64,000 nt of DNA from Candidatus Gastranaerophilales bacterium. GTDB taxonomy: Bacteria; Cyanobacteriota; Vampirovibrionia; Gastranaerophilales; Gastranaerophilaceae. Numbering within the stretch: the stretch's first letter is position 1; each line of letters opens with the position of its first letter. The position numbers and the translations under genes are program-made. Where the stretch lies: contig CALVBW010000018.1 of the NCBI GenBank assembly GCA_944325945.1, forward strand, positions 1 to 64,000, written 5' to 3'. Of this stretch, positions 36,686 through 44,950 are shown one piece after another. The notes under the pieces are model-generated. The model made no database searches. It was not told where the DNA came from and worked only from the letters and a program-made list of their open reading frames with translations.

Positions 36686-36714
36686 TAAAACCGGCTGAAT
36701 AATTCAACCGGCTT
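36686..36714 (-). terminator. Terminator of tRNA-Ser
   Basis: Minus-strand hairpin CCGGTTGAAT/ATTCAGCCGG (imperfect) followed by TTTTATT, right after the tRNA 3' end. The displaced copy at 36487-36541 carries the same hairpin. Confidence 0.8.
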
Positions 36715-36718
36715 AATT

Positions 36719-36805
36719 CAGAGGGGATGGGATTCGAACCCACGGTGGAATTGCTCCCACACAACCTTTCCAAGATTGCACCTTAAACCTCTCGGACACC
36801 CCTCT
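36719..36805 (-). tRNA. tRNA-Ser (GGA)
   Basis: Class II tRNA with acceptor AGAGGGG/CCCCTCT, discriminator G, and a long variable arm (TGTGGGAGCAATTCCAC). Anticodon GGA corresponds to plus bases 36769-36771. CCA is not encoded. Its last 16 bases recur at 36526-36541 as part of a direct repeat. Confidence 0.95.
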
Positions 36806-36926
36806 TGGTATTTGTCAAGCTTTTAGGTTTTTCGTGCTCATTTTATGCTCACTCTTTTATTTTATCATAAAAATTTTAATTTTCTGCTATTTTTTGTGTG
36901 AAAATCATTAATTTTCTCTAAATATA

Positions 36927-36935
36927 TGCTAAAAT
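36927..36935 (+). promoter_or_regulatory. Extended -10 of aroA, probable leaderless start
   Basis: TG at 36927-36928 and TAAAAT at 36930-36935 end exactly six bases before the ATG at 36942. No Shine-Dalgarno is present. Confidence 0.5.
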
Positions 36936-36941
36936 CATTTT

Positions 36942-38219
36942 ATGAACAAAAAAGTTATAAAACCTGAAAAAGGCTTAAAAGGCAAAATAACTATACCGCC
37001 TGACAAATCTATTTCACATAGAGCAGTGATATTTTCAAGTCTTGCAAACGGAACATCCGTAATTAAAAATTTTTCAGCTGCTCAAGATCCTAAATCCTCG
37101 CTTGAGATTTGCAAATCTCTCGGGGTTAAAGCTGAATTTAAAAATAATAATGAGTTATATATAACATCATCCGGAAAATTAACATCGCCAATTGATACAC
37201 TTTATTGCGGAAATTCAGGAACAACAATGCGTCTTGTGGCGGGTGTTCTTGCCGGACAATCTTTCAATTCGGTTCTAACCGGTGATGAAAGTCTTTCTAA
37301 TCGCCCTATGCAAAGAATTATAACTCCTCTTTCTTTAATGGGTGCAAAAATTATATCAAATAACGGTAGATCTCCGCTTGAAATTTACGGACGAAATTTA
37401 CACGGAATAACTTATTCTTCTCCTATTTCTTCTGCGCAGGTAAAATCGTCAATACTGCTTGCAGGACTTTTTGCGGAAGGTAAAACAACTTTTACAGAGC
37501 CGTATTTATCCAGAAATCATACGGAGTTGATGCTTTCCTATATGGGGGCTGATATTAGTATAAACGGACTTTCAGTATCTGTTTCACAATCAGAATTAAT
37601 TCCAAAAATCATTGAAATTTCCGGTGATATTTCAAGTGCAGCATATTTTATCGCTGCTGCTTTACTTGTCCCGAATTCCGAAATAATTCTAAAAAATGTA
37701 GGGTTAAACCCGACTCGAACCGGAATTCTTGATATATTGGAAAAAATGGGTGCTGATATTGAAATTTTGAATAAACATACAGTCTCCAACGAGGTCACCG
37801 GCGACTTGAGAGTTAAATATTCCGAATTAAAAGCATGCAAAATTGAAGGTGATATAATCCCGAGCTTGATTGATGAAATTCCGATACTTGCTGTCATTGC
37901 TACGCAGGCCGAAGGTCAAACCGTAATAAAAGATGCACAGGATTTACGAAATAAAGAATCAGACAGGATTAAAGCAATTGTAACAGAGCTTAAAAAATTG
38001 GGCGCTGCTATTGAAGAAACCACGGACGGTATGATTATACACGGCAAAACGGATTTGAAAGGCGGAATTGAACTTGAAACTTATCAGGATCATAGAATCG
38101 CAATGAGTTTGTATATTGCGGGTTTGTTATGTCCGAAAGAAATTTTAATCAGAAATTTTGACTGGGTAAATATATCTTTTCCTGAATTTGATGAATTTTT
38201 TGGTCATTTATTAGCATAA
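36942..38219 (+). CDS. aroA: 3-phosphoshikimate 1-carboxyvinyltransferase (EPSP synthase)
   Basis: Cytosolic shikimate-pathway enzyme joining phosphoenolpyruvate and shikimate-3-phosphate. A 425-residue, complete two-lobe protein with PPDKSISHRA (19-28), LYCGNSGTTMRL, GDESLSNRPM, SAQVKSSIL and the C-terminal DLRNKESDRI and YQDHRIAMS motifs. The set resembles the Bacillus-like class II enzymes. No other aro genes are adjacent. It probably comes from a leaderless transcript. Confidence 0.95.
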   Translation: MNKKVIKPEKGLKGKITIPPDKSISHRAVIFSSLANGTSVIKNFSAAQDPKSSLEICKSLGVKAEFKNNNELYITSSGKLTSPIDTLYCGNSGTTMRLVAGVLAGQSFNSVLTGDESLSNRPMQRIITPLSLMGAKIISNNGRSPLEIYGRNLHGITYSSPISSAQVKSSILLAGLFAEGKTTFTEPYLSRNHTELMLSYMGADISINGLSVSVSQSELIPKIIEISGDISSAAYFIAAALLVPNSEIILKNVGLNPTRTGILDILEKMGADIEILNKHTVSNEVTGDLRVKYSELKACKIEGDIIPSLIDEIPILAVIATQAEGQTVIKDAQDLRNKESDRIKAIVTELKKLGAAIEETTDGMIIHGKTDLKGGIELETYQDHRIAMSLYIAGLLCPKEILIRNFDWVNISFPEFDEFFGHLLA

Positions 38220-38251
38220 TTCAAATTTTTTATAAGAAAATTGTTTATATG

Positions 38252-39076
38252 TTACTCTTTAACTCCGCCTTGTAAAATATCATTTATAAAATATTTTTTA
38301 CCCAGTAAAAATACACCTATTACCGGCAGTGTACAGATGACAGAACACGCAAGAAGTTCACCCCAGAGGGTAATTTCTCTAAAACTTCCTTTAAAAATTG
38401 CAAGTCCGACAGGCAGTGTTCTCATTCCTTCTGAATTCGTGACAATTAGCGGCCACATAAAACTGTTCCATGTTGAGACAAATGTAAATATCCCGAGTGT
38501 CGCAACAGCCGGCATTGCAAGCGGCAAAGCTATTTTAAAAAATGTTTCAAATAAATTACATCCGTCAATCCGCGCAGATTCTTCAAGATCTCTCGGCATA
38601 CTTAAAAAATATTGTCTTAGCATAAAAACACCCAGTCCGCCAAAAAGTCCGGGTAAAATCAATGCCTGATAAGTGTCAATCAAATGCAGTTCACGCATTA
38701 AAAAGAAAAGCGGAATAATATTTACCTGCGGCGGAATTAGCATTGTAATGAGGATAATTAAAAATAACAAATCGCGATACTTAAATCTTAATCTTGCAAA
38801 TGCATAGCCCGCCATTGCTGCAATTATAACCTGTCCGAAAGTCGTAATTAATGCCACAATCAAACTGTTCATAAAATATTTGCTCAACGGGATTTGTCCG
38901 AAAACATTTACATAATTTTCAAAAGTTAATGGTGTATGAAAAATTTTATCTGCCTGCGAAAAAATCTCACGATTTTCCACAAACGACAAATTAACCATTG
39001 CAAAAAACGGATACAACATACTTATTGCAATAAGTATTAATACAATATACCCCAGACCCGTTTGATATTTTTTCAT
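38252..39076 (-). CDS. Carbohydrate ABC transporter permease (MalG/UgpE type)
   Basis: A 274-residue, six-helix inner-membrane permease. The EAA loop that contacts the ATPase is complete: EESARIDGCNLFETFFKIALPLAMP (about 170-194, split across the loop). The N-terminus begins IVLILIAISMLYPFFAMV, and NSFMWPLIV lies near the end, both typical of MalG-type subunits. The partner permease, binding protein and ATPase are not adjacent within the window, so it is an orphan here. No strong ribosome binding site is visible. Confidence 0.88.
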   Translation of the reverse strand: MKKYQTGLGYIVLILIAISMLYPFFAMVNLSFVENREIFSQADKIFHTPLTFENYVNVFGQIPLSKYFMNSLIVALITTFGQVIIAAMAGYAFARLRFKYRDLLFLIILITMLIPPQVNIIPLFFLMRELHLIDTYQALILPGLFGGLGVFMLRQYFLSMPRDLEESARIDGCNLFETFFKIALPLAMPAVATLGIFTFVSTWNSFMWPLIVTNSEGMRTLPVGLAIFKGSFREITLWGELLACSVICTLPVIGVFLLGKKYFINDILQGGVKE

Positions 39077-39137
39077 AAACAGATTATATCATAAACTAAT
39101 ATGATTAATATTTACAGTCTGAGTTTGTGTATTGATT

Positions 39138-39272
39138 TTAAATTACAAAATACAAAACAGCAAACATAGAACAAAGAGACACGGCACTGAGTAAAAACCA
39201 GGTGTGCATAACGGGGTGCTGGTATTGCCAGATTTCTTTTATTGTGGTTGCAGCGTTTTCTATAGTTTGCAT
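39138..39272 (-). CDS. 44-residue single-pass membrane protein
   Basis: A short gene with a GGAG site seven bases before its ATG. The protein begins MQTIENAATTIKEIWQYQHP and has one membrane helix (about 25-44) rich in F, L, V and S that runs to the C-terminus. It lies alone between the permease and peptidase U32 genes. Good start signal and biased hydrophobicity support it as real. Function unknown. Confidence 0.6.
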   Translation of the reverse strand: MQTIENAATTIKEIWQYQHPVMHTWFLLSAVSLCSMFAVLYFVI

Positions 39273-39373
39273 ATATTTTCTCCAATCTTTATATATTCTA
39301 TTTTCTACATAAATCAAAAAACGACATCACCTAATCGGTTGATTATTTGTTACCTTTTGAGTATCATTCTGGT

Positions 39374-40618
39374 ATGAGAGATGTAGAACTTTTGATGCCT
39401 GCGGGTAATCTTGAAAAGCTGGAATATGCAATACGCTACGGTGCTAATGCCGTTTATCTCGGCGTTGTGGATTTTAGTCTAAGAGCCATGCGTAAAGGCG
39501 AAATCATAACACTTGAAAACCTTAAAACAGCGGTTGATTTGGCGCACAATCTCGGCGCAAAAGCATATTTAACCCTTAATATTTTTGCATTTAACAATGA
39601 CATAAAACTTTTGGAAGAATCAATTGACAGATTGAAAGACTCCAATCCTGATGCGGTTATCGTAAGCGATTTCGGAGTTATCAATCTTGTTAAAAAATAT
39701 ATGCCGGACACTCCGCTTCATATCAGTACGCAAACTAACACTTTGAATTACGAAAGTGTTAAATTCTGGCGTGATTTTGGCGCAAGCCGTGTGATTCTTG
39801 CACGTGAACTTGCAATAAAAGACATTGCAGAAATCAGACGCCGTGTGCCTGATATTGAACTGGAAAGTTTTATTCACGGCTCACAATGTGTTTCCTTTTC
39901 AGGCAGATGCCTTTTGAGTGATTATTTTACTAACGGTGAAAGAAAAGCTAATCACGGCAACTGTTCTCAGCCATGCCGCTGGAGTTACAAGCTTGTTGAA
40001 AGCACCCGTCCTGATCAATATTATGAAATTAATCAGGACGAAAGAGGCTCACATATTTTAAGCCCAAAAGATTTATGCCTTGTTGAACACTTAAAAGAAC
40101 TTATAGACGCAGGTGTTGATTCTTTGAAAGTCGAAGGCAGAACAAAAAGTCTTTATTATGTTTCGGCAGTTGCAAAAACGTACCGGAATGCTCTTGATGA
40201 ATTGAAACAGAATTCAAATTGTGATATGCATAAGTATTTTATAGAACTTCAAAAAGTCGGTAACCGCGGATATACAACGGGTTTTGCGCTGGGCGAAAAT
40301 ACTCCCGACAGTTACAGCTATAATATTTCAAAAGGGCTTGCCGGTGCTGATTTCCTTTTTGAATTTCACGGAAAACAAGATGACAGTTATTTAGTAAAAA
40401 TCAAAAATAAAATTCATTTAAACGATGAAGTCGAAATTATAACACCGACTGAACAATTCACAACAAAAATTCTTGAAATTAAAAATAAAGACGGAGAAGA
40501 GCAACCGCTTGGCAACACTAATGACGATGTGTATGTGAAATTTGAGAAGGCGCCGGAGGATTACAAATACGCGTTAGCACGCACAATAGGAGTAAAAGAA
40601 TATGTTTCTAAAGCCTGA
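39374..40618 (+). CDS. Peptidase U32 family protein
   Basis: A 414-residue protein of the collagenase-like U32/RNA-hydroxylation group. The family signature ESFIHGSQCVSFSGRC, with further cysteines in NCSQPCRW, is present and may hold an Fe-S cluster, as in TrhP/RlhA-type enzymes that hydroxylate tRNA or rRNA. The N-terminal TIM-barrel start is VELLMPAGNLEKLEYAIRYGA. I prefer ATG 39374; a TTG nine codons earlier has no better signal. It overlaps the YqeG-type gene by 17 bases. Confidence 0.88.
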   Translation: MRDVELLMPAGNLEKLEYAIRYGANAVYLGVVDFSLRAMRKGEIITLENLKTAVDLAHNLGAKAYLTLNIFAFNNDIKLLEESIDRLKDSNPDAVIVSDFGVINLVKKYMPDTPLHISTQTNTLNYESVKFWRDFGASRVILARELAIKDIAEIRRRVPDIELESFIHGSQCVSFSGRCLLSDYFTNGERKANHGNCSQPCRWSYKLVESTRPDQYYEINQDERGSHILSPKDLCLVEHLKELIDAGVDSLKVEGRTKSLYYVSAVAKTYRNALDELKQNSNCDMHKYFIELQKVGNRGYTTGFALGENTPDSYSYNISKGLAGADFLFEFHGKQDDSYLVKIKNKIHLNDEVEIITPTEQFTTKILEIKNKDGEEQPLGNTNDDVYVKFEKAPEDYKYALARTIGVKEYVSKA

Positions 40619-41081
40619 TTATAACCTGAAAAGTATCTATGACATTAATCTTGAAGAATTGAAAAGCCTTGGTATCAGAGCAATGCTTTTTGACCTTGAC
40701 AGCACTATTATGGCATCAAAAGCAGGCACATACACAGAAGAAATGCTTGGCTGGCTGAAAAAGGTAAAAGAAAACTTTTTTATTGCGGTAATTTCCAATA
40801 ATAAAAATCCTGAGTATATTGAAAAAGTAAGAAACATTTCGGATTTTCCGCTTCTTTTTAATGCCTGCAAACCTCAAACAGGACCAGCAAAAGAATTTTT
40901 ACATAAATATGACCTAAAAGCTAATGAATGTGCACTCGTTGGCGACAGACCGCTCACGGATATTTTATGCGGTAAACTTTTAGGTTGTAAAACCATACTT
41001 GTTGATTCTATTACCGCGGATAAGGAAGCAAAAATCGTAAGATTTGTGAGAGCATTGGAGCGCTGCTGCATTCGAAGATAA
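40602..41081 (+). CDS. YqeG-family HAD phosphatase (HAD IIIA)
   Basis: A 159-residue cytosolic phosphatase. The HAD motifs are complete: DLDSTIM (motif I), ISNNK (motif II), the lysine in ACKP, and VGDRPLTDI (motif III). YqeG relatives often lie beside ribosome biogenesis or shikimate genes; some are phosphatidylglycerolphosphate phosphatases. It overlaps the U32 gene by 17 bases, so the two are coexpressed. Confidence 0.9.
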   Translation: MFLKPDYNLKSIYDINLEELKSLGIRAMLFDLDSTIMASKAGTYTEEMLGWLKKVKENFFIAVISNNKNPEYIEKVRNISDFPLLFNACKPQTGPAKEFLHKYDLKANECALVGDRPLTDILCGKLLGCKTILVDSITADKEAKIVRFVRALERCCIRR

Positions 41082-41155
41082 TATTGTAACATTTTATTAA
41101 TATAAAGGCAATTCATTTTCTTGAGAGATTTTATCTGTAAAAAAGGTCTCTTATT

Positions 41156-41449
41156 ATGCAGATAAACATTTCATTTGGCGGAATGATACCGTTGAAAAAA
41201 TATACAGGTCCACTATTAAAGTTGACCAAAAGTGAAGAAGATAAAATCTCTACGCTTCAGTCAAATATTAATGATTTGGAGATTGAGCTTTATCAGTTAA
41301 GCAAAATTTATGACGGAAAAAATCTGACAAATGGTCAGGCAAATTATTATTTTAATAAAGTTGAGAGTATTAATACGCAGATTAATGAGTTGAAAGAAAT
41401 TATACGCACTATAAAAATTAACAGATTTAATGAACAGAAAAAACATTAG
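41156..41449 (+). CDS. Small coiled-coil protein, unknown
   Basis: A 97-residue protein whose residues 30-90 form a coiled coil (IELYQLSKIY, VESINTQINELKEI). The short start MQINISFGG is a style shared with other lineage-specific small proteins, including the truncated gene at the window end (MKINGGVRF). The ribosome binding site is weak (AAAAAGG). No function assigned. Confidence 0.55.
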   Translation: MQINISFGGMIPLKKYTGPLLKLTKSEEDKISTLQSNINDLEIELYQLSKIYDGKNLTNGQANYYFNKVESINTQINELKEIIRTIKINRFNEQKKH

Positions 41450-41509
41450 AAAATTACAGCTTTATAATTAAAAATAACAAATTTAAAAGGGAGTTATTTT
41501 TTATATTTA

Positions 41510-41518
41510 TGTTATACT
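41510..41518 (+). promoter_or_regulatory. Extended -10 of the GT8 gene, probable leaderless start
   Basis: TG at 41510-41511 and TATACT at 41513-41518 end exactly six bases before the ATG at 41525, with no ribosome binding site. Confidence 0.5.
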
Positions 41519-41524
41519 GGTTTT

Positions 41525-42442
41525 ATGAATATTAATGTCTGTATTTCATGCGACAATAATTATAGCATATACGCCGGTGTAGTAATTGCATCTATTCTTG
41601 CAAATGCGATGGAATCTGATGTTTTGCATTTTTATATTTTAGATGGAAATATAGATTCTGAAAATAAGGCAAAAATTTTATCTCTTAAATCTATAAAAGA
41701 TTGTGAAATTACTTTTGTGCCTGTAAAGGAAGATGACTTTAATTTGTATCGTGATATTGTGACGCATGATTACGTATCTATTGCAACTTATTACAGATTA
41801 CGTTTAGGTGCGCTTTTACCGGATGTTGATAAAATAATTTATCTTGACTGTGATACTGTTGTTAATACTTCATTGGCAGAGTTATATGATACAAACCTTG
41901 AAAATCATTATATAGCAGGGGTTCTTGATGCTAGAGTAAAACATAAGAAAAAATGGGCAAATACAAATTATATTAATGGCGGCGTCTTGGTAATTGATTT
42001 AAAGAAAGTTCGAAATGATGATATTGAAGAAAAATATTATGAATATACAAAGAACAATCCTGATGTAATAAAAACAGGAGATCAGGATATTATAAATTTT
42101 GTGTTAAAAGATAAAATAAAAATTTTGTCTGATGAATGGAATGTTCAAATAAGTAATTTTAACAACCGTACAAGCTATACACGACACCCTAAAATAATTC
42201 ATTATATCGGGCGGCAAAAGCCGTGGTTGTTTGGTGCGGTTACATTTTTTAAGAGTTGCTATTTTAAAAATCTTCAATTGACACCCTGGGCTATTCCTGC
42301 TGATGATTCTAAAGAGAACTTTAAATGGAAATTTCTCAATCCTTTATATACAGGATGGCGTTTTTTCAAGAATAGACCGTTGTTTTTTATCCGACCTAAA
42401 TTCTGGCGCGCATTTTATTATACATTTATAAAAAAATCTTGA
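41525..42442 (+). CDS. Glycosyltransferase family 8 protein
   Basis: A 305-residue retaining glycosyltransferase of the LgtC/galactosyltransferase type that uses UDP-sugars. The metal-binding DxD lies in YLDCDTVV, the NGGVLVIDL and GDQDIIN blocks follow, and HYIGRQKPW near 230 is the C-terminal substrate motif. The basic, aromatic tail (about 275-305) fits membrane association. It lies next to a CAT tRNA and, after it, the NDP-sugar and GNAT genes, a likely surface polysaccharide or LPS islet. Confidence 0.9.
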   Translation: MNINVCISCDNNYSIYAGVVIASILANAMESDVLHFYILDGNIDSENKAKILSLKSIKDCEITFVPVKEDDFNLYRDIVTHDYVSIATYYRLRLGALLPDVDKIIYLDCDTVVNTSLAELYDTNLENHYIAGVLDARVKHKKKWANTNYINGGVLVIDLKKVRNDDIEEKYYEYTKNNPDVIKTGDQDIINFVLKDKIKILSDEWNVQISNFNNRTSYTRHPKIIHYIGRQKPWLFGAVTFFKSCYFKNLQLTPWAIPADDSKENFKWKFLNPLYTGWRFFKNRPLFFIRPKFWRAFYYTFIKKS

Positions 42443-42465
42443 TACATTTGTAAAAGCAAGCCGAG

Positions 42466-42545
42466 CAGAGGCACGAGTGAAGCGAGAGCCGAACAACAAT
42501 CAACGAAAACGTTGAGTTTTCGTTGTAGTTGTGAGCGGTGCCGTT
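42466..42545. repeat. GC-richer palindromic element 3' of the CAT tRNA
   Basis: A ten-base stem CAACGAAAAC/GTTTTCGTTG (42501-42525) lies inside weaker outer arms (ACAAC/GTTGT and GGCAC/GGTGCC). Base composition differs from its surroundings. It follows the tRNA on the minus strand and may be its terminator or a dispersed repeat. Confidence 0.55.
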
Positions 42546-42588
42546 TAATGCGAGGCGTAGGTATACTAATAAAATTTCACGAAAAAAC

Positions 42589-42660
42589 TGGGCCCGGAGG
42601 GATTCGAACCCACGACCAAAGGATTATGAGTCCTCTGCGCTACCGCTGCGCCACAGGCCC
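42589..42660 (-). tRNA. tRNA with CAT anticodon (elongator Met, or Ile2)
   Basis: Acceptor GGGCCTG/CGGGCCC, D-arm GCGC-AGCGGTA-GCGC, anticodon CAT (plus 42626-42628) in loop CTCATAA, discriminator A, no encoded CCA. It lacks the initiator features seen at 13412. Whether it is elongator Met or a lysidine-modified Ile2 cannot be decided from sequence alone. Its first eleven bases recur in the tandem repeat upstream. Confidence 0.9.
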
Positions 42661-43000
42661 AGATTTTAAGGTTGCTGGTCAACCGTTATTCAGTTGTTTT
42701 GGCTTGCGGTAGCTGCGCTACCTTCCTCTCCTCAGAAGATAATCAATCTTCTTCGTCGGCAGAGTGCCACAGGCCCAGATTTTAAGGTTGCTGGTCAACC
42801 GTTATTCAGTTGTTTGGCTTGCGGTAGCTGCGCTACCTTCCTCTCCTCAGAAGATACTTAATCTTCTTCGTCGGCAGAGTGCCACAGGCCCAGATTTTAA
42901 GGTTGCTGGTCAACCGTTATTCAATTGTTTTGGCTTGCGGTAGCTGCGCTACCTTCCTCTCCTCAGAAGATACTTAATCTTCTTCGTCGGCAGAGTGCCA
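42661..43000 (-). repeat. Tandem repeat carrying the 5' end of the CAT tRNA
   Basis: Nearly three units: 42661-42776 (116 bases), 42777-42891 (115) and 42892-43000 (truncated). Units differ by a few bases only. Read on the minus strand, each full unit begins with GGGCCTGTGGC, the first eleven bases of the tRNA, then diverges, and ends with the sequence immediately upstream of the tRNA. Inside are hairpins GGTAGC/GCTACC, AGAAGAT/ATCTTCT and GGTTG/CAACC. No open frame and no CRISPR-like spacer variation. Confidence 0.9.
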
Positions 43001-43166
43001 TAGCTCACGCTTTTTTGTAAAAAAGCTTAGAACAAAACTTTAACATTGAAATTTTGTTAATATTTTATTGTCATGATTGTTTGCTATAGTTTTCTTTGAC
43101 AATATGTCAAGCCAACCTCGCGATAACTAAATTAACATTAATATTCTGCAAAGTCAAGTGCAAAAC
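43001..43166. other. Gene-free AT-rich stretch
   Basis: Holds a hairpin GCTTTTTT/AAAAAAGC (43009-43026) just after the truncated repeat and a small inverted repeat TTGACA-ATA-TGTCAA (43096-43110). No gene seen. The latter lies near the 3' end of the nucleotidyltransferase gene. Confidence 0.45.
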
Positions 43167-44159
43167 TTATATTGAAACCGCTTTAGTATGTCCTATAACT
43201 CTATTTTCAATATTATTTGTTATAACTTCATCGTTCGCAATTATACAATTTTTAATTGTAACATTATCAGTTATTTTAATATTATCCCACAGAATGCTGT
43301 TTTCCAGGGTTACATTCTTGCCTATATTACAATTGTTCCCAATCACTACCCGACCTGATAATACTGTATCTTCGGGAATTGGTGACGCTGAAATATATTC
43401 ACTTTCAGGTGTTCTTATTATTTTGTCATGCTTGAAATGACAATTACCGTCAAAGACATCCCATGCCGATAATCTGTATTGCGTAAGTGTTCCTATATCG
43501 CTCCAATAATCCTCTATTACAAAAGTATTTATCTGTTTATCCAATAAAAGTTTCGGAAAAACATTTTTTGCAAAATCATAAAAAGTGTTTTCCGGTATAT
43601 AATCAAAAATTTTGTAATTAAAAATATATATTCCGGTGTTTATAAAATTATTTTTTGCCTCATCAACGGAAGGTTTTTCTTGAAATTCTGTTATAAATCC
43701 GTTTTTATCTGTTACAACAACACCAAAATTAGAGACTTCTTCATGTCTAACTTGTTTTATCCCGATTGTCGCAATAGCACCGGATTTGTTATGAATATCA
43801 ATCCCTTTTAAAATATCCGCATTTGTTAATCCGTCAGCGGATAATACCAGAAAATCTTCACCTTTATGAAAGAAGAATTGGCATTTCTTCAATCCTCCGG
43901 CCGTTCCTGATAAGTCGTTTTCTTTTATGTAATTAAAATTTAATCCGATATTATTTGTTTTATATCTGTTTATTATTTGATCAGCAAGATAGTGAGTATT
44001 GCATATAACATCTTTTATCCCGATATTTAAAAGACTTTCAAATAAAATATCCATAATTGGTCGGTTTGCGACTGTAACAAGCGGCTTAGGCACCTGTAAT
44101 GTCAACGGTTCCAATCTTGAGCCCATACCTGCAGACATAATCATTGCTTTTAAATTCAT
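43167..44159 (-). CDS. NDP-sugar nucleotidyltransferase (mannose-1-P guanylyltransferase-like)
   Basis: A 330-residue cytosolic enzyme that makes an activated sugar. The nucleotide-binding signature MIMSAGMGSRLEPLTLQVPKPLVTV lies at 5-29 in two blocks, LSADGL supplies the metal site, and FQEKP is the sugar-binding motif. A C-terminal left-handed beta-helix (about 260-320) has hexapeptides such as VVIGNNCNIGKNVTLENSI. I prefer the ATG at 44159, since AGGA is correctly spaced from it; the ATG at 44168 directly abuts that site. The sugar is not certain. It probably serves the adjacent GT8. Confidence 0.85.
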   Translation of the reverse strand: MNLKAMIMSAGMGSRLEPLTLQVPKPLVTVANRPIMDILFESLLNIGIKDVICNTHYLADQIINRYKTNNIGLNFNYIKENDLSGTAGGLKKCQFFFHKGEDFLVLSADGLTNADILKGIDIHNKSGAIATIGIKQVRHEEVSNFGVVVTDKNGFITEFQEKPSVDEAKNNFINTGIYIFNYKIFDYIPENTFYDFAKNVFPKLLLDKQINTFVIEDYWSDIGTLTQYRLSAWDVFDGNCHFKHDKIIRTPESEYISASPIPEDTVLSGRVVIGNNCNIGKNVTLENSILWDNIKITDNVTIKNCIIANDEVITNNIENRVIGHTKAVSI

Positions 44160-44203
44160 TTTAGTCATTCCTGAATTTTACATGAAAAAAAAATATTATA
44201 CAA

Positions 44204-44758
44204 TTATACAAATTTAATATCATTTAAAATCTCAATAATGTTGTTTATGTCAGTATGAAGATTTTTAAAAATAAATTTAATAGTTTTATATACGGTGTTA
44301 TTATCAGGTAATGTATTCCCCAGGTAATACAAATCCATTGGCAATCCTCCTTCGGTATTCGGATAGATATAGTTTATATTGAGTTTTACAGCACCCAGGT
44401 ATTGATAAAATTTAATTCTTCTTATTGAATCAGGATTTTTGATATCAGGTTTTTCCACCTCAAGATAACAATCCGGTATTAATTTGAAAATTTTTTTACC
44501 GTATCCTTTGGAATGGAATTCTTTTTTAACTGCTATATAATCCAGCCAGATAGCATTATTTTCTAATAAAGCATAAATTATATAACCTATCTCTGTTTGT
44601 TCATCAAAAACAGCATCGCATTTCAGGACATTTTTTTTAATCAGATTTAAAAAATTATTGTAATGTTTAAGTTCAGCTTTAGGAAATTGTAGCAGCATAT
44701 CATTATATATATGCTCAAAATCCACGGCATCAATTTTTTTTAAAGTTAAGTTACACAT
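44204..44758 (-). CDS. GNAT-family N-acetyltransferase
   Basis: A 184-residue acetyl-CoA-dependent transferase. The acetyl-CoA loop is VKKEFHSKGYGKKIF (about 78-92), and IWLDYIAV is the preceding strand. The C-terminus (150-184) is helical. Gene context suggests acetylation of a polysaccharide precursor. No ribosome binding site is seen; GATAAT lies six bases before the ATG. Confidence 0.75.
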   Translation of the reverse strand: MCNLTLKKIDAVDFEHIYNDMLLQFPKAELKHYNNFLNLIKKNVLKCDAVFDEQTEIGYIIYALLENNAIWLDYIAVKKEFHSKGYGKKIFKLIPDCYLEVEKPDIKNPDSIRRIKFYQYLGAVKLNINYIYPNTEGGLPMDLYYLGNTLPDNNTVYKTIKFIFKNLHTDINNIIEILNDIKFV

Positions 44759-44787
44759 AAAATTATTATCTTTTAAAATTATATTAT

Positions 44788-44816
44788 TGTCAAAAAAAAA
44801 TCATAATGATATAATA
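44788..44816 (+). promoter_or_regulatory. Promoter of tRNA-Lys
   Basis: TTGTCA at 44788-44793 and TATAAT at 44811-44816 are separated by exactly 17 bases, and TGA precedes the -10. Start of transcription should be about 30 bases before the tRNA. Confidence 0.75.
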
Positions 44817-44849
44817 GACATGGTAAAAATAAATTTTATATATGAATTT

Positions 44850-44922
<73 letters not shown>

Positions 44923-44950
44923 AATTGATATAATATCAATGAGGGCTAAT

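Noticed and set aside
36487-36734. Prophage or island attachment sites at tRNA-Ser
   Set aside because: Only 138 bases lie between the copies and no integrase or phage gene is present, so an intact island is excluded; kept as a repeat.
42512-42712. Open frame across the CAT tRNA
   Set aside because: It runs through the tRNA gene and the repeat; no start signal.
42661-43000. Possible CRISPR array
   Set aside because: Units are 115 bases, nearly identical over their whole length, with no short repeat alternating with unique spacers, and no cas genes are present.
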